Shown here: positions 43,201-52,061 of the stretch, piece after piece | Numbering within the stretch: the first letter of the stretch is position 1 | How the letters are laid out: each line of letters starts with the position of its first letter | Assembly (NCBI GenBank): GCA_036387415.1 | Contig: DASVTU010000034.1 | Coordinates: 39,626-103,625, forward strand | Origin: DASVTU01 sp036387415 | Lineage (GTDB): Bacteria; Acidobacteriota; Blastocatellia; Pyrinomonadales; Pyrinomonadaceae | Reading direction: 5' to 3' | DNA length: 64,000 nt | Program-made: the position numbers and the translations under genes | Notes under the pieces: model-generated | Databases searched by the model: none | Told to the model about the DNA's origin: nothing | What the model saw: only the letters and a program-made list of their open reading frames with translations

Positions 43201-43865
43201 TTGATGAATCGACGGGCGTCTTCAACGGCATCGGCGACGCGCGCGGCTCACGCGGCGGCCCCATCAACCCGTTCGATTTCAGTCTCGACCGCGGCAACTC
43301 GTCGTTCGATATTCGCCACCTCCTGTCGGCCAACGCCATCATCGACCTCCCGTTCGGTAAAGGACAACGCTTCCTCAATTCCGGCGGCGTGGTAGACAAG
43401 ATTTTCGGCGGCTTTCAGGTCAACCTCATTACCAACGCGCGTACAGGTTTCCCGTTCAGCGTGGTTGTCAACGACCAGAACAACGTCGGCGCTGGCGCGA
43501 TACGCGCGACGCAGATTAGCGACCCGTTCACCAATGTTCCGAACGACCGCTACATGAACTTCGCGGCCTTCAGCACGGCGCAATCCTGCGTCACCAATGC
43601 TGCCGGAAGAAACATCTGCTTCGGCTCGCTCGGACGCAACACGTTCCGCGGCCCGTCCATCTTCAATACCGACATGTCGGTCTTCAAGAATACGGCGCTG
43701 AGGGAGGAGTTGAGGTTCCAAATTGGCATCGAGTTCTTCAACCTCTTCAACCATCCGAACTACACCGTCCCGAACATCAACGCCACCGATACGACCGCCT
43801 TCGGGCGTTTCGATTCGGCCTATCCGGGACGCCGCGTGCAGTACCGTGCGAAGTTGATTTTCTAA
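40290..43865 (+). CDS. Oar-like TonB-dependent outer membrane receptor
   Basis: An 1191-residue outer-membrane protein. The signal peptide ends at SALAQ. Residues ~30-115 are a carboxypeptidase-regulatory-like Ig domain (GNITGNITDPNGAAITNATV). The plug region has DRGSVVTGREITELPLAGRN and LTVNGQRPTNNNFSLDGVDN, and the barrel follows with many aromatic-girdle strands, ending YRAKLIF with the C-terminal Phe expected for BAM-inserted barrels. GAGG lies six bases before the ATG; a TTG two codons earlier is less likely. In Acidobacteria such receptors bring oligosaccharides or peptides across the outer membrane; glucan is inferred from the neighbours. Confidence 0.9.
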   Translation: MTNHRRTPFLRVSAFALLLALCAVSALAQTNKGNITGNITDPNGAAITNATVKITNTGTGTVREVPTNDEGNYTAPLLDVGIYTVEVTAPNFQGQRRDEVRLQTAETLGLDFVLQAGQVGDIVTVTAEAPLVQTETSDRGSVVTGREITELPLAGRNFTQLATLTPGVARAVAGPLTEAGVFNQGDPNAGGGGPGGSDARGSSEGARFSRSGGAQLTVNGQRPTNNNFSLDGVDNNEPQFGTIGVFPNPDAIAEFRVSTSVPPAEVGRAAGAVINTTTKSGTNEYHGSLYYYGENSALNAYHPVLKTDRAEAAARGDLVLPTKALVQVNEFGGTIGGRIIRDRTFFFVDYLGQRNNLPIPANTVVPTAGSRNGDFSQFTGFRGVAVDSGGGRSFPTVGTLLDPRTGQPFPNNRIPDNRINAVGRAYLNAYPLPTVNINNPGQFCDPCTGPNFFTTRSNKETIDAIGIKLDHRLSDNNSINGRFTYQNQSRVRGNLFPDTPTAGFGAGEELGNTRQLLITDTHTFSPTLLNEFRFGLTKIDIQIQNCGIGGACGVSESFAQDIGIPNVNDGSFERSGGALIGNTGAGFLEFTGDGGPFIVSSTNPYFADSLTIIHGSHVSKLGGELRLRNLDTFDGGRNGGVKGQFQFNDQGPIANLLVPGQVCPAESIAPGGRCFVDPTGLPYGGAGNSQANILLGVGANFVSNGSIPGGSFVLRSPEFGLFIQDDWKVNDNLTLNYGLRYDIFPSATEKDGRLSNFDINTRRVVVASGSGDRLIKTDKNNFGPRFGFAYAFGSEKKMVVRGGYGLLYTLDGVDNPPLIRNPPFTNQTSIGSNAFDAGGRTTPFNFLTGPPPVPTVDPANLPTNFIYFYQEPQQKTASVHQMQLSFQYQFARDYSIDIGYVGNRSKNLLATRDLGAGGTAQGRNALGQFLDAVVAYENRAAAQYDSMQVQVQKRLSNNVQGQISYTWGHAIDESTGVFNGIGDARGSRGGPINPFDFSLDRGNSSFDIRHLLSANAIIDLPFGKGQRFLNSGGVVDKIFGGFQVNLITNARTGFPFSVVVNDQNNVGAGAIRATQISDPFTNVPNDRYMNFAAFSTAQSCVTNAAGRNICFGSLGRNTFRGPSIFNTDMSVFKNTALREELRFQIGIEFFNLFNHPNYTVPNINATDTTAFGRFDSAYPGRRVQYRAKLIF

Positions 43866-43926
43866 GCGGTCGCTTCCGTGGGCGAGCGTCTGCTGTTCGA
43901 CGTAGACCGCGCCCCAACATCACCGC

Positions 43927-43958
43927 ATGGAGCGATAGACATCTCGCTATCGCTCCAT
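43927..43958 (+). other. Hairpin after the receptor gene
   Basis: The exact arms ATGGAGCGATAG and CTATCGCTCCAT enclose an eight-base loop. It precedes the terminator and could stabilise the 3' end of the receptor mRNA. Confidence 0.6.
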
Positions 43959-43967
43959 GCTCGAACC

Positions 43968-44010
43968 AAAAACGACCGGGCGGCCTTCAGACGCGCGCGG
44001 TCGTTTTTTT
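43968..44010 (+). terminator. Rho-independent terminator of the receptor gene
   Basis: The arms AAAAACGACCG and CGGTCGTTTTT match exactly and the stem runs into a seven-T tail. It separates the receptor from the TPR gene. Confidence 0.9.
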
Positions 44011-44059
44011 GCTAGAATGCTGGCGCAGTCTCCCTCTTTAGGCAAACGCTTCCGGCTTT

Positions 44060-45643
44060 ATGAAATTTCGCGCGCTCCAATTCGTCGCCGTCTCTCTCTG
44101 TGCCGGAGCAACGTCCGTGCTCGCGCAGACTTCACCGACTCCGACGCCATCAAACAACATCAACAACAACGTCGCCGCCGCGCCACGCACGCACGTCGAA
44201 CGTTTTTCGACGCCTGAAATGCGCGCCGAACGCGAAGAGAGCACGGCGACCGCGAAGTTGAACGTCAACCCGAACGACGCCGATGCGCTCAACGCACGCT
44301 CGGTGGCGCGCATGCGTTTCGGTCGTTACCGCGAAGCCCTCGAAGACCTCCGCCGCGCCGTCGCGCTCCAACCCGCTAACGCCGACTATCAGGCTAATCT
44401 CGGCTACGTCTTCTGGAAACTCGGACGACCCGCCGAAGCCATCGCCGCCGAACGCGCCGCCGTCAAACTCGACGACAAAAATTTCACCGCGCATTATCAA
44501 CTCGGACGCTTCCTCCTGCGTTCGGGCGCGAGCGACCCCGCGCTCTTGAAGGAGGCCGCCGCGCATCTCGCACGCGCTCTCGAAATCGAACCGCGCCAAC
44601 CCGAAACGCGCTTTGAACTCATCGCCGTCTATCGCGCGCTCGGCGACGCTTCGCAGGCCGCCGCCCAACTCAGCATCCTTCAAGACGCGCGCCCCTCCGA
44701 CCCGCGCATCACATACATCAACGCGCTGCTCGCCTCCGACCGAGGCGATTTGAATACGGCGATAGCGGGTTTCCGCGAGGCTCTACGCCGCGACGCGAGT
44801 CTCGTCGGCGCATGGCAGGACTTGGGCGTCGCCTTCATCAAGCAGCAGCGTTGGAGCGAGGCGGTCGAAACCTTCGCCGAACTCACGAAGCGTCAATCCG
44901 ATTCGGTCGATGCGGCATACTTTCACGCCCTCGCACTCTACAACGCCGGACGCGCCGAAGAAGCCGAACGCGAAGCGCGCCGCGCCCTACGCCTCGACGC
45001 GGGCGCGTCCGCCGCACACACCTTGCTCGGCATCATTCTCTTTACACGCGGCGGTGCGAGTGTCGAGGCGCGCGACGCGCTCACGCAGGCCACCGCGCTC
45101 GACGCGTCGAATTTCGATGCCTACTATTATCTCGGTCGCGTGCAGGGCGACATGAAAGATTATGCGAATGCCGCGCGAAGCCTCGGCGCGGCGGTCAAAC
45201 TCAATCCGCAGCATCTCTTCGCGCGTTTCCTCTATGGCTACGCGCTCGAAGTGACGGGCGAACTCGATGCCGCGATGAACGAGTATCAGTCGTTGATTAA
45301 GCTCAACGAGTCGTCAGCCTTCGGTCAGTTAGGACTCGGAGCGTTGCTCGTCAAGCAGAACAAACTCGACGAAGCCATCGCGGCTCTCGGTCGCGCCATC
45401 TCGCTCGACGCCTCCATCTTCGAGGCACATTGGACGCTCGGACGTGCGCTCGCGCTCGCCAAGAGATACCCGGAAGCCGTCGAAGCATTCGAGAAGGCCG
45501 TCGCACTCGCACCCGAACGCTCCGACGGACATTATCAACTCGGCCTCGCGCTCCAACGCGCCGGACGCGCCGAAGAAGCCAAACGCGAACTCGACACCGC
45601 CGCACGCATCACCACCGCCTTTCGCACAGGCACGACGCCGTGA
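44060..45643 (+). CDS. Secreted TPR protein
   Basis: A 527-residue exported protein with signal peptide (FRALQFVAVSLCAGATSVLAQ), a short Thr/Pro/Asn linker, then about eleven or twelve tetratricopeptide repeats, for example RMRFGRYREALEDLRRAVAL, LGYVFWKLGRPAEAIAAERA, YNAGRAEEAEREARRALRLD and LGLALQRAGRAEEAKRELDT. TPR stacks mediate protein-protein contacts, here in the periplasm. The next gene encodes a similar protein. The role is not evident; a scaffold for the surface glucan system would be inference from position. Confidence 0.85.
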   Translation: MKFRALQFVAVSLCAGATSVLAQTSPTPTPSNNINNNVAAAPRTHVERFSTPEMRAEREESTATAKLNVNPNDADALNARSVARMRFGRYREALEDLRRAVALQPANADYQANLGYVFWKLGRPAEAIAAERAAVKLDDKNFTAHYQLGRFLLRSGASDPALLKEAAAHLARALEIEPRQPETRFELIAVYRALGDASQAAAQLSILQDARPSDPRITYINALLASDRGDLNTAIAGFREALRRDASLVGAWQDLGVAFIKQQRWSEAVETFAELTKRQSDSVDAAYFHALALYNAGRAEEAEREARRALRLDAGASAAHTLLGIILFTRGGASVEARDALTQATALDASNFDAYYYLGRVQGDMKDYANAARSLGAAVKLNPQHLFARFLYGYALEVTGELDAAMNEYQSLIKLNESSAFGQLGLGALLVKQNKLDEAIAALGRAISLDASIFEAHWTLGRALALAKRYPEAVEAFEKAVALAPERSDGHYQLGLALQRAGRAEEAKRELDTAARITTAFRTGTTP

Positions 45644-45646
45644 GTC

Positions 45647-45820
45647 AAAGGAAAAGGGTAAAAGGCAAAAGGGAAGAGGCCAGCGAGATAGTGAGAAGTT
45701 TGAGACGAACACACACGACGAGTTTTGTTCTCCGACGCGTGCCGCAAAATCGGACGGCACGCGTTGTCGTCGTCCTGTTACTTTTACCATTTTCCTTTCT
45801 CCTTTCTCCTTTCTCTGAGG
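45647..45820. repeat. Word palindrome overlapping the next gene's 5' end
   Basis: The left arm AAAGGAAAAGGGTAAAAGGC (from 45648) pairs with a right arm whose reverse complement contains AAAGGAAAATGGTAAAAG, a 17-of-18 match. The right arm also holds three CTTTCTC words. The right arm lies inside the predicted signal peptide of the following TPR protein. Confidence 0.75.
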
Positions 45821-47415
45821 CGTCGGCGCAGAGACGGACGCCGCGCCGCGCGACCACCGCCACTACAGCGACGCGCACGGGCGAGGCGCAAGTGGCATCG
45901 TTGAATGCGGAGGCGCGTGCGTCGCTCGACGCGGCGATGAAGGCTTTAGAGGCGGGCGCGACGGCGGAGGCGGAACGCGCGGCGCGTGCGGCGGTCGCGG
46001 CGGCTCCGCGTTCGCCCGTGACGCACAACGTGCTCGGCGTCGCGCTCGACAGTCTCGGTCGTGCCGATGAAGCACTCGCGGCGTTTAATACGGCCATCCG
46101 TCTCGACCCCGAATTCGTCAGCGCCCACAACAATCTCGGTCGCCTCCTTGCCGGTCAGGGCAAGACCGCCGAGGCTATCTCCGAGTTTGAGCGCGTCTTG
46201 AAGATTGACGCGACGCACCAGCAGGCACACTACAATCTTGGCGCGCTCTACGCGGGCGCGTCCAACTTCACAAAGGCCGCAGACCATTTCGCACGCGCAC
46301 GCGCTGACGCTCCCGACGACCCGCAACTCGCGCTCGCATTTCTCAACGTCGCCTATCGCGCCGGACGAACTGCGGAGGCCGAAGCCGCCACCGCGATTGT
46401 CGAACGCGCCGTCGCACGCGATGCGCGCGGGTTGTGGACGCTCGCCACCGCGCTCGCGCAGAATAACCAGTACGAGCGCGCGGCGCGTCTCTTCGCGGAG
46501 GTCAATCGTCTTCAGCCGCACACTTTTGAAGTGCTCTACAATCTCGGCATCGCGCTCTACAATCTCAAGCGCAACGACGAAGCCACGAAGGCACTCGCCG
46601 AAGCCGCCGACATCAATCCCGCGCCCGCCGAAACGCATTTTCGTCTCGGCCTCATTGCGAGCGCGGGCAACGACCACGCCAACGCCGTCGAAGAATTCAA
46701 GCACGCCGTCGAACGCGAACCCGCCCGCGCCGAATATCACTACATGCTTGGTCGGGAATATTTCCGCGTCGGTTATTGGGATGGCGCGATTGAAAACTAC
46801 GGACGCGCCATGTCGCTCGACTCGAAGCAGTCGGCCTACGTCTTCAATCGCGGCAACGCCAACTATCGCAAAGGCGAATGGGCTGCCGCAGCCGCCGACT
46901 TTGAAGCCGCCGCCGCGCTCGACCCGAAGATTGCCAACATCGAATACCTACTCGGTTACACCAACCGCGCCGCCGGAAATTTCGACCGCGCGCGTCAGTA
47001 TCTCGAACGCGTCGTGGCGAAGGAACCAAACCACGTCGATGCGCTCGCCAGTCTCGGTTATGTCGCCATTGAGCAGGGGCGTCTGGACGAAGCCGAAGCG
47101 CCCCTGAAGCGTGCGCTCGAACTCGCGCCCGCGAGCGTCGAAGTGATGTACGACTACGCGCGGCTCGCCATCAAACGACGCGATTACACGGAAGCCGTCG
47201 CGCGTCTCGAACGCGCCGTCCAACGCGACCCGACGCACGCGCAGGCACAGTATCAACTCTTTCTCGCCTATTCACGTCTCAAACAGAACGAACGCGCGCA
47301 GGCCGCGCTCGCCGAGTTCAAGCGACTCGACGCGATAGACAAGAAGGTGCGCGACGAACGACGCTTCGACGAGCGTCTGCGAACACAACAGATGCTCGGC
47401 CAGTCGTCGCCCTGA
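45739..47415 (+). CDS. Secreted TPR protein (second)
   Basis: A 558-residue exported TPR protein. From the GTG the N-terminus VPQNRTARVVVVLLLLPFSF, LLSPFSEASA|Q is a clear signal peptide. About a dozen tetratricopeptide repeats follow (LGVALDSLGRADEALAAFNT, LGRLLAGQGKTAEAISEFER, LGYVAIEQGRLDEAEAPLKR, YARLAIKRRDYTEAVARLER), ending with AALAEFKRLDAIDKKVRD. A GTG 16 codons upstream is an alternative start; the open frame also extends back into the previous gene, which I rejected. The hydrophobic core of the signal peptide is encoded by the pyrimidine arm of a word palindrome. Confidence 0.8.
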   Translation: MPQNRTARVVVVLLLLPFSFLLSPFSEASAQRRTPRRATTATTATRTGEAQVASLNAEARASLDAAMKALEAGATAEAERAARAAVAAAPRSPVTHNVLGVALDSLGRADEALAAFNTAIRLDPEFVSAHNNLGRLLAGQGKTAEAISEFERVLKIDATHQQAHYNLGALYAGASNFTKAADHFARARADAPDDPQLALAFLNVAYRAGRTAEAEAATAIVERAVARDARGLWTLATALAQNNQYERAARLFAEVNRLQPHTFEVLYNLGIALYNLKRNDEATKALAEAADINPAPAETHFRLGLIASAGNDHANAVEEFKHAVEREPARAEYHYMLGREYFRVGYWDGAIENYGRAMSLDSKQSAYVFNRGNANYRKGEWAAAAADFEAAAALDPKIANIEYLLGYTNRAAGNFDRARQYLERVVAKEPNHVDALASLGYVAIEQGRLDEAEAPLKRALELAPASVEVMYDYARLAIKRRDYTEAVARLERAVQRDPTHAQAQYQLFLAYSRLKQNERAQAALAEFKRLDAIDKKVRDERRFDERLRTQQMLGQSSP

Positions 47416-47514
47416 AAAACTGTGTGGTCTTCAAATCGTCGTCGTTTTGGACGAAGCATCGTCGCCGTCGAAGTTGAGCGGTTGCGGTTGAAGTTGTTTC
47501 GCCATCGTCTGCCC

Positions 47515-49437
47515 ATGAATATTCAAAAATCAAACCGCATCGGAATCGTAGCCGCGTGCATCGTCTTGCTCATCGGCGTCGCGGTCGGAGCACAAGCGCA
47601 AGCCACGACGCCTCCGACGGTGTTGAAAGTCGAGCCGCCTTCATGGTGGGCGGGAAGCACGCTGAACCCCGTGCGCTTGCTTGTGCGTGGCACGAATCTG
47701 CACGGCGCGCGTGTCGCGTCGTCGCGGCGCGAAACCGTCGTGGGCGCGGTGAGCATCAATCCGGCGGGGACGTATCTGTTCGTGAGCGTGCACGTTGACC
47801 CGTCGGCGCGTCCCGGCGATTACCCGCTCACTTTGGAGACGCGTGCGGGGCGCGCGCGCGTGCCGTTTCGTCTGCACGCGCCGCTCGACCGCGCGAAGAA
47901 TTTTCAGGGCATCACCAACGACGACGTGATTTACCTCATCATGCCCGACAGATTCTCGAACGGTGACCGCACCAACGACACGCCCGCCGACAGTCCCGCT
48001 GCCGCCAACGACCGACGCAACCCGCGCGGTTATCATGGTGGCGATTTTCGCGGCATCATCAATCGTCTCGGCTATCTCAAAGAACTCGGCGCGACCGCGC
48101 TCTGGCTCAATCCGTGGTACGACAACTGGAACGGCGTCAACACCTGCGACAGGCCGTGGTGCCCGAACACTTACTATCACGGCTATCACGCGACGGATTA
48201 TTACGCCGTCGAAGACCGCTTCGGCGACATGGCGACGCTTCGTGAGTTGGTCGAACGCGCCCACGCGCTAGGGCTAAAAGTCATTCAAGACCAGGTGGCG
48301 AACCACGTCGGTTCGCGTCATCCGTGGATGACGGATGCGCCGCTCGATAATTGGTTTCACGGCTCGCCGCAGAACCACGTGCAGAACCCTTTTCGCGGCG
48401 ACCTGCTTCTCTCGCCGCACTCGCACGCCACCGCGCGGCAGCCGACGCTCGACGGTTGGTTCTCCGATGATTTGCCCGACATGAATCAGGACGAGCCGGA
48501 AGTGGCGCGCTACGAGATTCAGAACGCGCTCTGGTGGGTCGGCATGACGGGCATCGATGGCATTCGTCAGGACACGATTCAGTACATGCCGCGCACGTTC
48601 ATACGCGATTTGAGCGCCGCCTTGCATCGTGAGTATCCGAGGATGTGGATGGTGGGCGAAGTGTTCGACCGCGACCCTGTGCATACGAGTTTCTTTATCG
48701 GCGGGCGCAAGGGTTGGGACGGCATTGATACCGAACTCGATTCCGTCTTCGACTTCGCTTCGTGGCAAATTTCGCTCGACGTGTTCACAGGCAAACTCCC
48801 CGCGACGGCGCTGAGGAATATCCTGCGCGCAGACGCCGTTTACCCCGACGCGTCGCGGCTGACGACGATGGCGAACAACCACGACGTGAAGCGTTTCATG
48901 TCGCTCGAAGGTGCGACGCCGGAAGGCGCGCGTCTGCATACCGCTTACATCCTGACGATTCGCGGCACGCCGCAACTTTATTACGGCGAAGAGATTGCGA
49001 TGGAAGGCGGCGAAGACCCGGACAATCGACGCGATTTTCCCGGCGGTTTCCCCAACGATGCGCGCGACGCTTTCGTGCGCGGCGGCAGAACGGCGCGCGA
49101 GCAAGAGATGTTTGAGTGGACGCAACAGTGGTTACGTCTGCGGCGCGAGCAGTCGGCGCTCAGGCGCGGCTCGCAGATTGATTTGGCCTTCGACGATGAC
49201 GCCTACGCTTACGCGCGTCGTGTGCGAAATGAGACGACTGATGAGACGGTGGTGATTGCCATCAATCGCGGGGCGACGGCGAAGACGTTAACGGTCGCAG
49301 CGGCGTCGCTTGAGGCGCGTGAAGGCGCGCAACTTGTGCCGTTGCTCGTCGCGCGCGAACGCGCCGTGGTTGCGTCCGGCAGCGTCTCTCTGGTCGTGCC
49401 TCCGAAAACGGCGGTCGCTTACAAGTTGGCACAGTGA
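47515..49437 (+). CDS. Secreted GH13 alpha-glucanase with N-terminal cyclomaltodextrinase-type domain
   Basis: A 640-residue exported GH13 enzyme that would hydrolyse alpha-1,4-glucans or cyclodextrins. The signal peptide ends VGAQAQA. An Ig-like N-terminal domain begins VLKVEPPSWWAGSTLNPVRL. The catalytic barrel has DDVIYLIMPDRFSNGD, VIQDQVANHVG, the nucleophile Asp353 in GIDGIRQDT, the acid Glu382 in MVGEVFD and Asp457 in ANNHDVKR. A small C-terminal beta domain closes the protein. It is closely similar to the enzyme at 52062, suggesting a duplication. The start is the ATG at MNIQKSN; no strong ribosome site is seen. Confidence 0.92.
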   Translation: MNIQKSNRIGIVAACIVLLIGVAVGAQAQATTPPTVLKVEPPSWWAGSTLNPVRLLVRGTNLHGARVASSRRETVVGAVSINPAGTYLFVSVHVDPSARPGDYPLTLETRAGRARVPFRLHAPLDRAKNFQGITNDDVIYLIMPDRFSNGDRTNDTPADSPAAANDRRNPRGYHGGDFRGIINRLGYLKELGATALWLNPWYDNWNGVNTCDRPWCPNTYYHGYHATDYYAVEDRFGDMATLRELVERAHALGLKVIQDQVANHVGSRHPWMTDAPLDNWFHGSPQNHVQNPFRGDLLLSPHSHATARQPTLDGWFSDDLPDMNQDEPEVARYEIQNALWWVGMTGIDGIRQDTIQYMPRTFIRDLSAALHREYPRMWMVGEVFDRDPVHTSFFIGGRKGWDGIDTELDSVFDFASWQISLDVFTGKLPATALRNILRADAVYPDASRLTTMANNHDVKRFMSLEGATPEGARLHTAYILTIRGTPQLYYGEEIAMEGGEDPDNRRDFPGGFPNDARDAFVRGGRTAREQEMFEWTQQWLRLRREQSALRRGSQIDLAFDDDAYAYARRVRNETTDETVVIAINRGATAKTLTVAAASLEAREGAQLVPLLVARERAVVASGSVSLVVPPKTAVAYKLAQ

Positions 49438-49507
49438 GCGACAAACGCCGCAGCAGGCAAGGAAGTGTTCGGCGCGTCTGGAACGCCGAAGATGAAGGGG
49501 AAGTGTC

Positions 49508-50257
49508 ATGAAAACTCATCGGCGTATTATGAACCGCGCAGCATCTACAGTATCAGCGGCAGCATTGACGACGACAGTGGCGACAGTGCTGTTGTTGATG
49601 TCGTGTGTGGTTGTGCAGGCGCAGGAGAAGGCCGTGTGGCCGAAGAAGCCATGGCAGGAATGGACGAAGAAGGATGTCGAGCAGGTTTTGAACGAGTCGC
49701 CGTGGGTGCAGGCGCGCAAGATTCTCGTCCCCGTGGGGAGGGCGAATGCGCCGAACGATTTTACGTTTATCCTGCGCCTGCGTTCGGCTCTACCGATGCG
49801 ACAGGCGCTTGTGCGCCAGCGTCAACTCGAAGCGAAGTACGACAAGATGAACGAGCGTGAGCGCGCCGCGTTCGACGCCAAGACACAGGGCTTGCTCGAC
49901 TGTCCGGCGTGCGCCGACAACTACGTGCTGACGCTCACTTCGCGTTCGGAAAACAATCCCGGCTTCGATTGGGTGTACGTCAGTTTCAGTTCGGTCACGC
50001 TGCCGTGGATGAAGCAGTATGCCTACATCGCCAACGAGCAGGGCGAGGAACGTCGGCTCGTTAACTTCGTGCAGCCGAAGCAGCAGGGCGTCGAAGCCAT
50101 CTTCTTTTTTCCGCGTCTCGACGCGAGCGGCGCGCCTTTGATTAAGCCGGAGAGCAAAAAGCTTATCTTCCGTCTCAGCCCGCACAACACGTCGCAGTTC
50201 AGCAATTTCGAGTTCGACGTGTCGAAGTTGATGGTTGACGGCAATGTCTTATTCTGA
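49508..50257 (+). CDS. Secreted protein of unknown function
   Basis: A 249-residue exported protein: the signal peptide ends VVVQAQ. The mature N-terminus WPKKPWQEWTKKDVEQVLNE, SPWVQARK is of a type I have seen in acidobacterial secreted proteins without assigned role, with some likeness to GWxTD proteins. A CxxC pair (LDCPACADNY) is flanked by beta-rich sequence, and the protein ends in MVDGNVLF. AGGGGAAG lies a few bases before the ATG. It sits between the first secreted GH13 gene and malQ. Confidence 0.7.
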   Translation: MKTHRRIMNRAASTVSAAALTTTVATVLLLMSCVVVQAQEKAVWPKKPWQEWTKKDVEQVLNESPWVQARKILVPVGRANAPNDFTFILRLRSALPMRQALVRQRQLEAKYDKMNERERAAFDAKTQGLLDCPACADNYVLTLTSRSENNPGFDWVYVSFSSVTLPWMKQYAYIANEQGEERRLVNFVQPKQQGVEAIFFFPRLDASGAPLIKPESKKLIFRLSPHNTSQFSNFEFDVSKLMVDGNVLF

Positions 50258-50469
50258 AGCGAAAAGAGTTATACTTGCGCGCACAATCGAAGCCAAGAGA
50301 CGCGAAACAGAGATGAGGCTCGCGCGCCGTGTTCGCGGCGACGAGGGGCTTGGTCTCGTCATGCATTAGTCGTTGCGGTTGTCTTCAAGGCAATCGTCGT
50401 GTGCAATCCAAACTCGAAAGCAGTCTGCGTGCAATTCGGTAGTCTGCCCCAACCTTTGAGGAATCGTGT

Positions 50470-52029
50470 GTGAGCTTTCACAGGTCAAGCGGCATCCTTC
50501 TGCATCCGACATCTCTGCCGGGGAGATACGGCATCGGCGAACTCGGCGACGCGGCTTATGCCTTCATCGATTTTCTCGCCGAGAGCGGCCAGAGCCTCTG
50601 GCAAGTTTTGCCTCTCGGCCCGACGGGTTACGGCGATTCGCCTTACCAGTGCTTTTCGGCCTTCGCGGGAAACACTCTGCTCGTCAGTCTCGACCGCCTG
50701 GTCGCAGAGGGTCTGCTCTCAAAGGACGACTTGGCGGACGCGCTGCAGTTCGACGATGAACGTGTGGAGTTCGGTCGCGTCATCGAATTCAAAAACGCGT
50801 TGATGCGTCGCGCCTTCGAGAACTTCAAACACACGACCGACGTTTCGCTGCGCGGCGGCTTCGAGACTTTCTCGCAACAAGCACATGCATGGCTCGACGA
50901 CTACGCGCTTTATCGCGCGCTCAAGGATGCGCGCGGCGGCGTGGCGTGGAACAAGTGGGAACCGGAACTCGTCAGGCGCGAGGCCGGGGCACTTGCGGCG
51001 GCGCGCGATTCGCTCCACGAACAAATCGAAGCGCACAAGTTTTACCAGTATCTTTTCTTCAAACAGTGGTCGGCGTTGAAGTCATACTGCCATGACAAGC
51101 GCGTGGAGATTGTTGGAGACATTCCGATTTTCATCGCGCACGATTCGTCGGACGTGTGGACGAATCCGTCGCAGTTCAAACTCGACGACATGGGCGCGCC
51201 GCTCGTCGTCGCAGGCGTGCCGCCCGACTACTTCAGCGCCACCGGACAACTCTGGGGCAACCCGCTCTACGATTGGGACAAGATGCGCGCCGACGGTTTC
51301 CGTTGGTGGATTGAACGCGTCAGCGCGACGCTCCACACCGTTGACATCCTCCGTATCGACCACTTCCGCGGCTTCGCCGCCTGTTGGGAGATACCCGGCG
51401 GCGACAAAACAGCCGAGCGCGGTCGTTGGGTTCCAGCGCCGGGCAGGGAACTATTCACGGCGATAAAAAACGCGCTCGGCGACCTGCCCATCATCGCCGA
51501 AGACCTCGGCGTCATCACGCCCGACGTGGAAGCCCTGCGCGACGATTTCGGTTTCCCCGGCATGCGTATCTTGCAGTTTGCCTTCGGCGGCGACCCGCGC
51601 AACATCGACTTGCCACACAACTACATTCGCAACGTCTGCGTCTACACCGGCACGCACGACAACGATACCATCGTCGGCTGGTTCAAGTCCGAGGCAGGCG
51701 CAGGCTCGACGCGCAACTCCGACCAAATCGAACGCGAGCGACGTTTCTGTCTCGACTATCTCAACACCGACGGCGCGGAGATTCACTGGGATTTAATCCG
51801 CGCCGTGCTCGCCTCGGTCGCCAACATCGCCATCGTTCCCTTGCAGGATGTGCTCGGCCTCGGCAACAGTGCGCGCATGAATCTCCCCGCCAGTACCGAT
51901 GGCAACTGGTCTTGGCGTTATCGTTCAGACGCACTGACAGACGAAGTGCGCGACCGTCTTAAAAAGTTGACCGTGCTCTACGGAAGAGAGCAGGGCACGG
52001 AAGTCAAACAACAAAAGTCCGATAGCTAG
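50470..52029 (+). CDS. malQ: 4-alpha-glucanotransferase (amylomaltase)
   Basis: A 519-residue GH77 enzyme that transfers maltodextrin segments and releases glucose, in the cytoplasm (no signal peptide). It opens SSGILLHPTSLPGRYGIGEL and PLGPTGYGDSPYQCFSAFAG. The catalytic Asp297 is in ILRIDHFRGF, Glu344 in IIAEDLGVITPDVE and Asp397 in YTGTHDNDT. The start is GTG, with GAGGA eight bases upstream. Length is normal for the family. It lies between two secreted GH13 genes, consistent with use of imported maltodextrins. Confidence 0.95.
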   Translation: MSFHRSSGILLHPTSLPGRYGIGELGDAAYAFIDFLAESGQSLWQVLPLGPTGYGDSPYQCFSAFAGNTLLVSLDRLVAEGLLSKDDLADALQFDDERVEFGRVIEFKNALMRRAFENFKHTTDVSLRGGFETFSQQAHAWLDDYALYRALKDARGGVAWNKWEPELVRREAGALAAARDSLHEQIEAHKFYQYLFFKQWSALKSYCHDKRVEIVGDIPIFIAHDSSDVWTNPSQFKLDDMGAPLVVAGVPPDYFSATGQLWGNPLYDWDKMRADGFRWWIERVSATLHTVDILRIDHFRGFAACWEIPGGDKTAERGRWVPAPGRELFTAIKNALGDLPIIAEDLGVITPDVEALRDDFGFPGMRILQFAFGGDPRNIDLPHNYIRNVCVYTGTHDNDTIVGWFKSEAGAGSTRNSDQIERERRFCLDYLNTDGAEIHWDLIRAVLASVANIAIVPLQDVLGLGNSARMNLPASTDGNWSWRYRSDALTDEVRDRLKKLTVLYGREQGTEVKQQKSDS

Positions 52030-52061
52030 AAGCAGTTAAATATCTGTTCGATAAAGAGAAG

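Noticed and set aside
45430..45738. N-terminal extension of the second TPR protein back into the preceding gene
   Set aside because: It would overlap 200 bases of the first TPR gene in another frame, and it encodes Arg-rich sequence with no family resemblance.
50380..50425. Sigma-54-like GG/GC pair before malQ
   Set aside because: The spacings (9 and 12 bases) do not fit and the TTGC element is absent.
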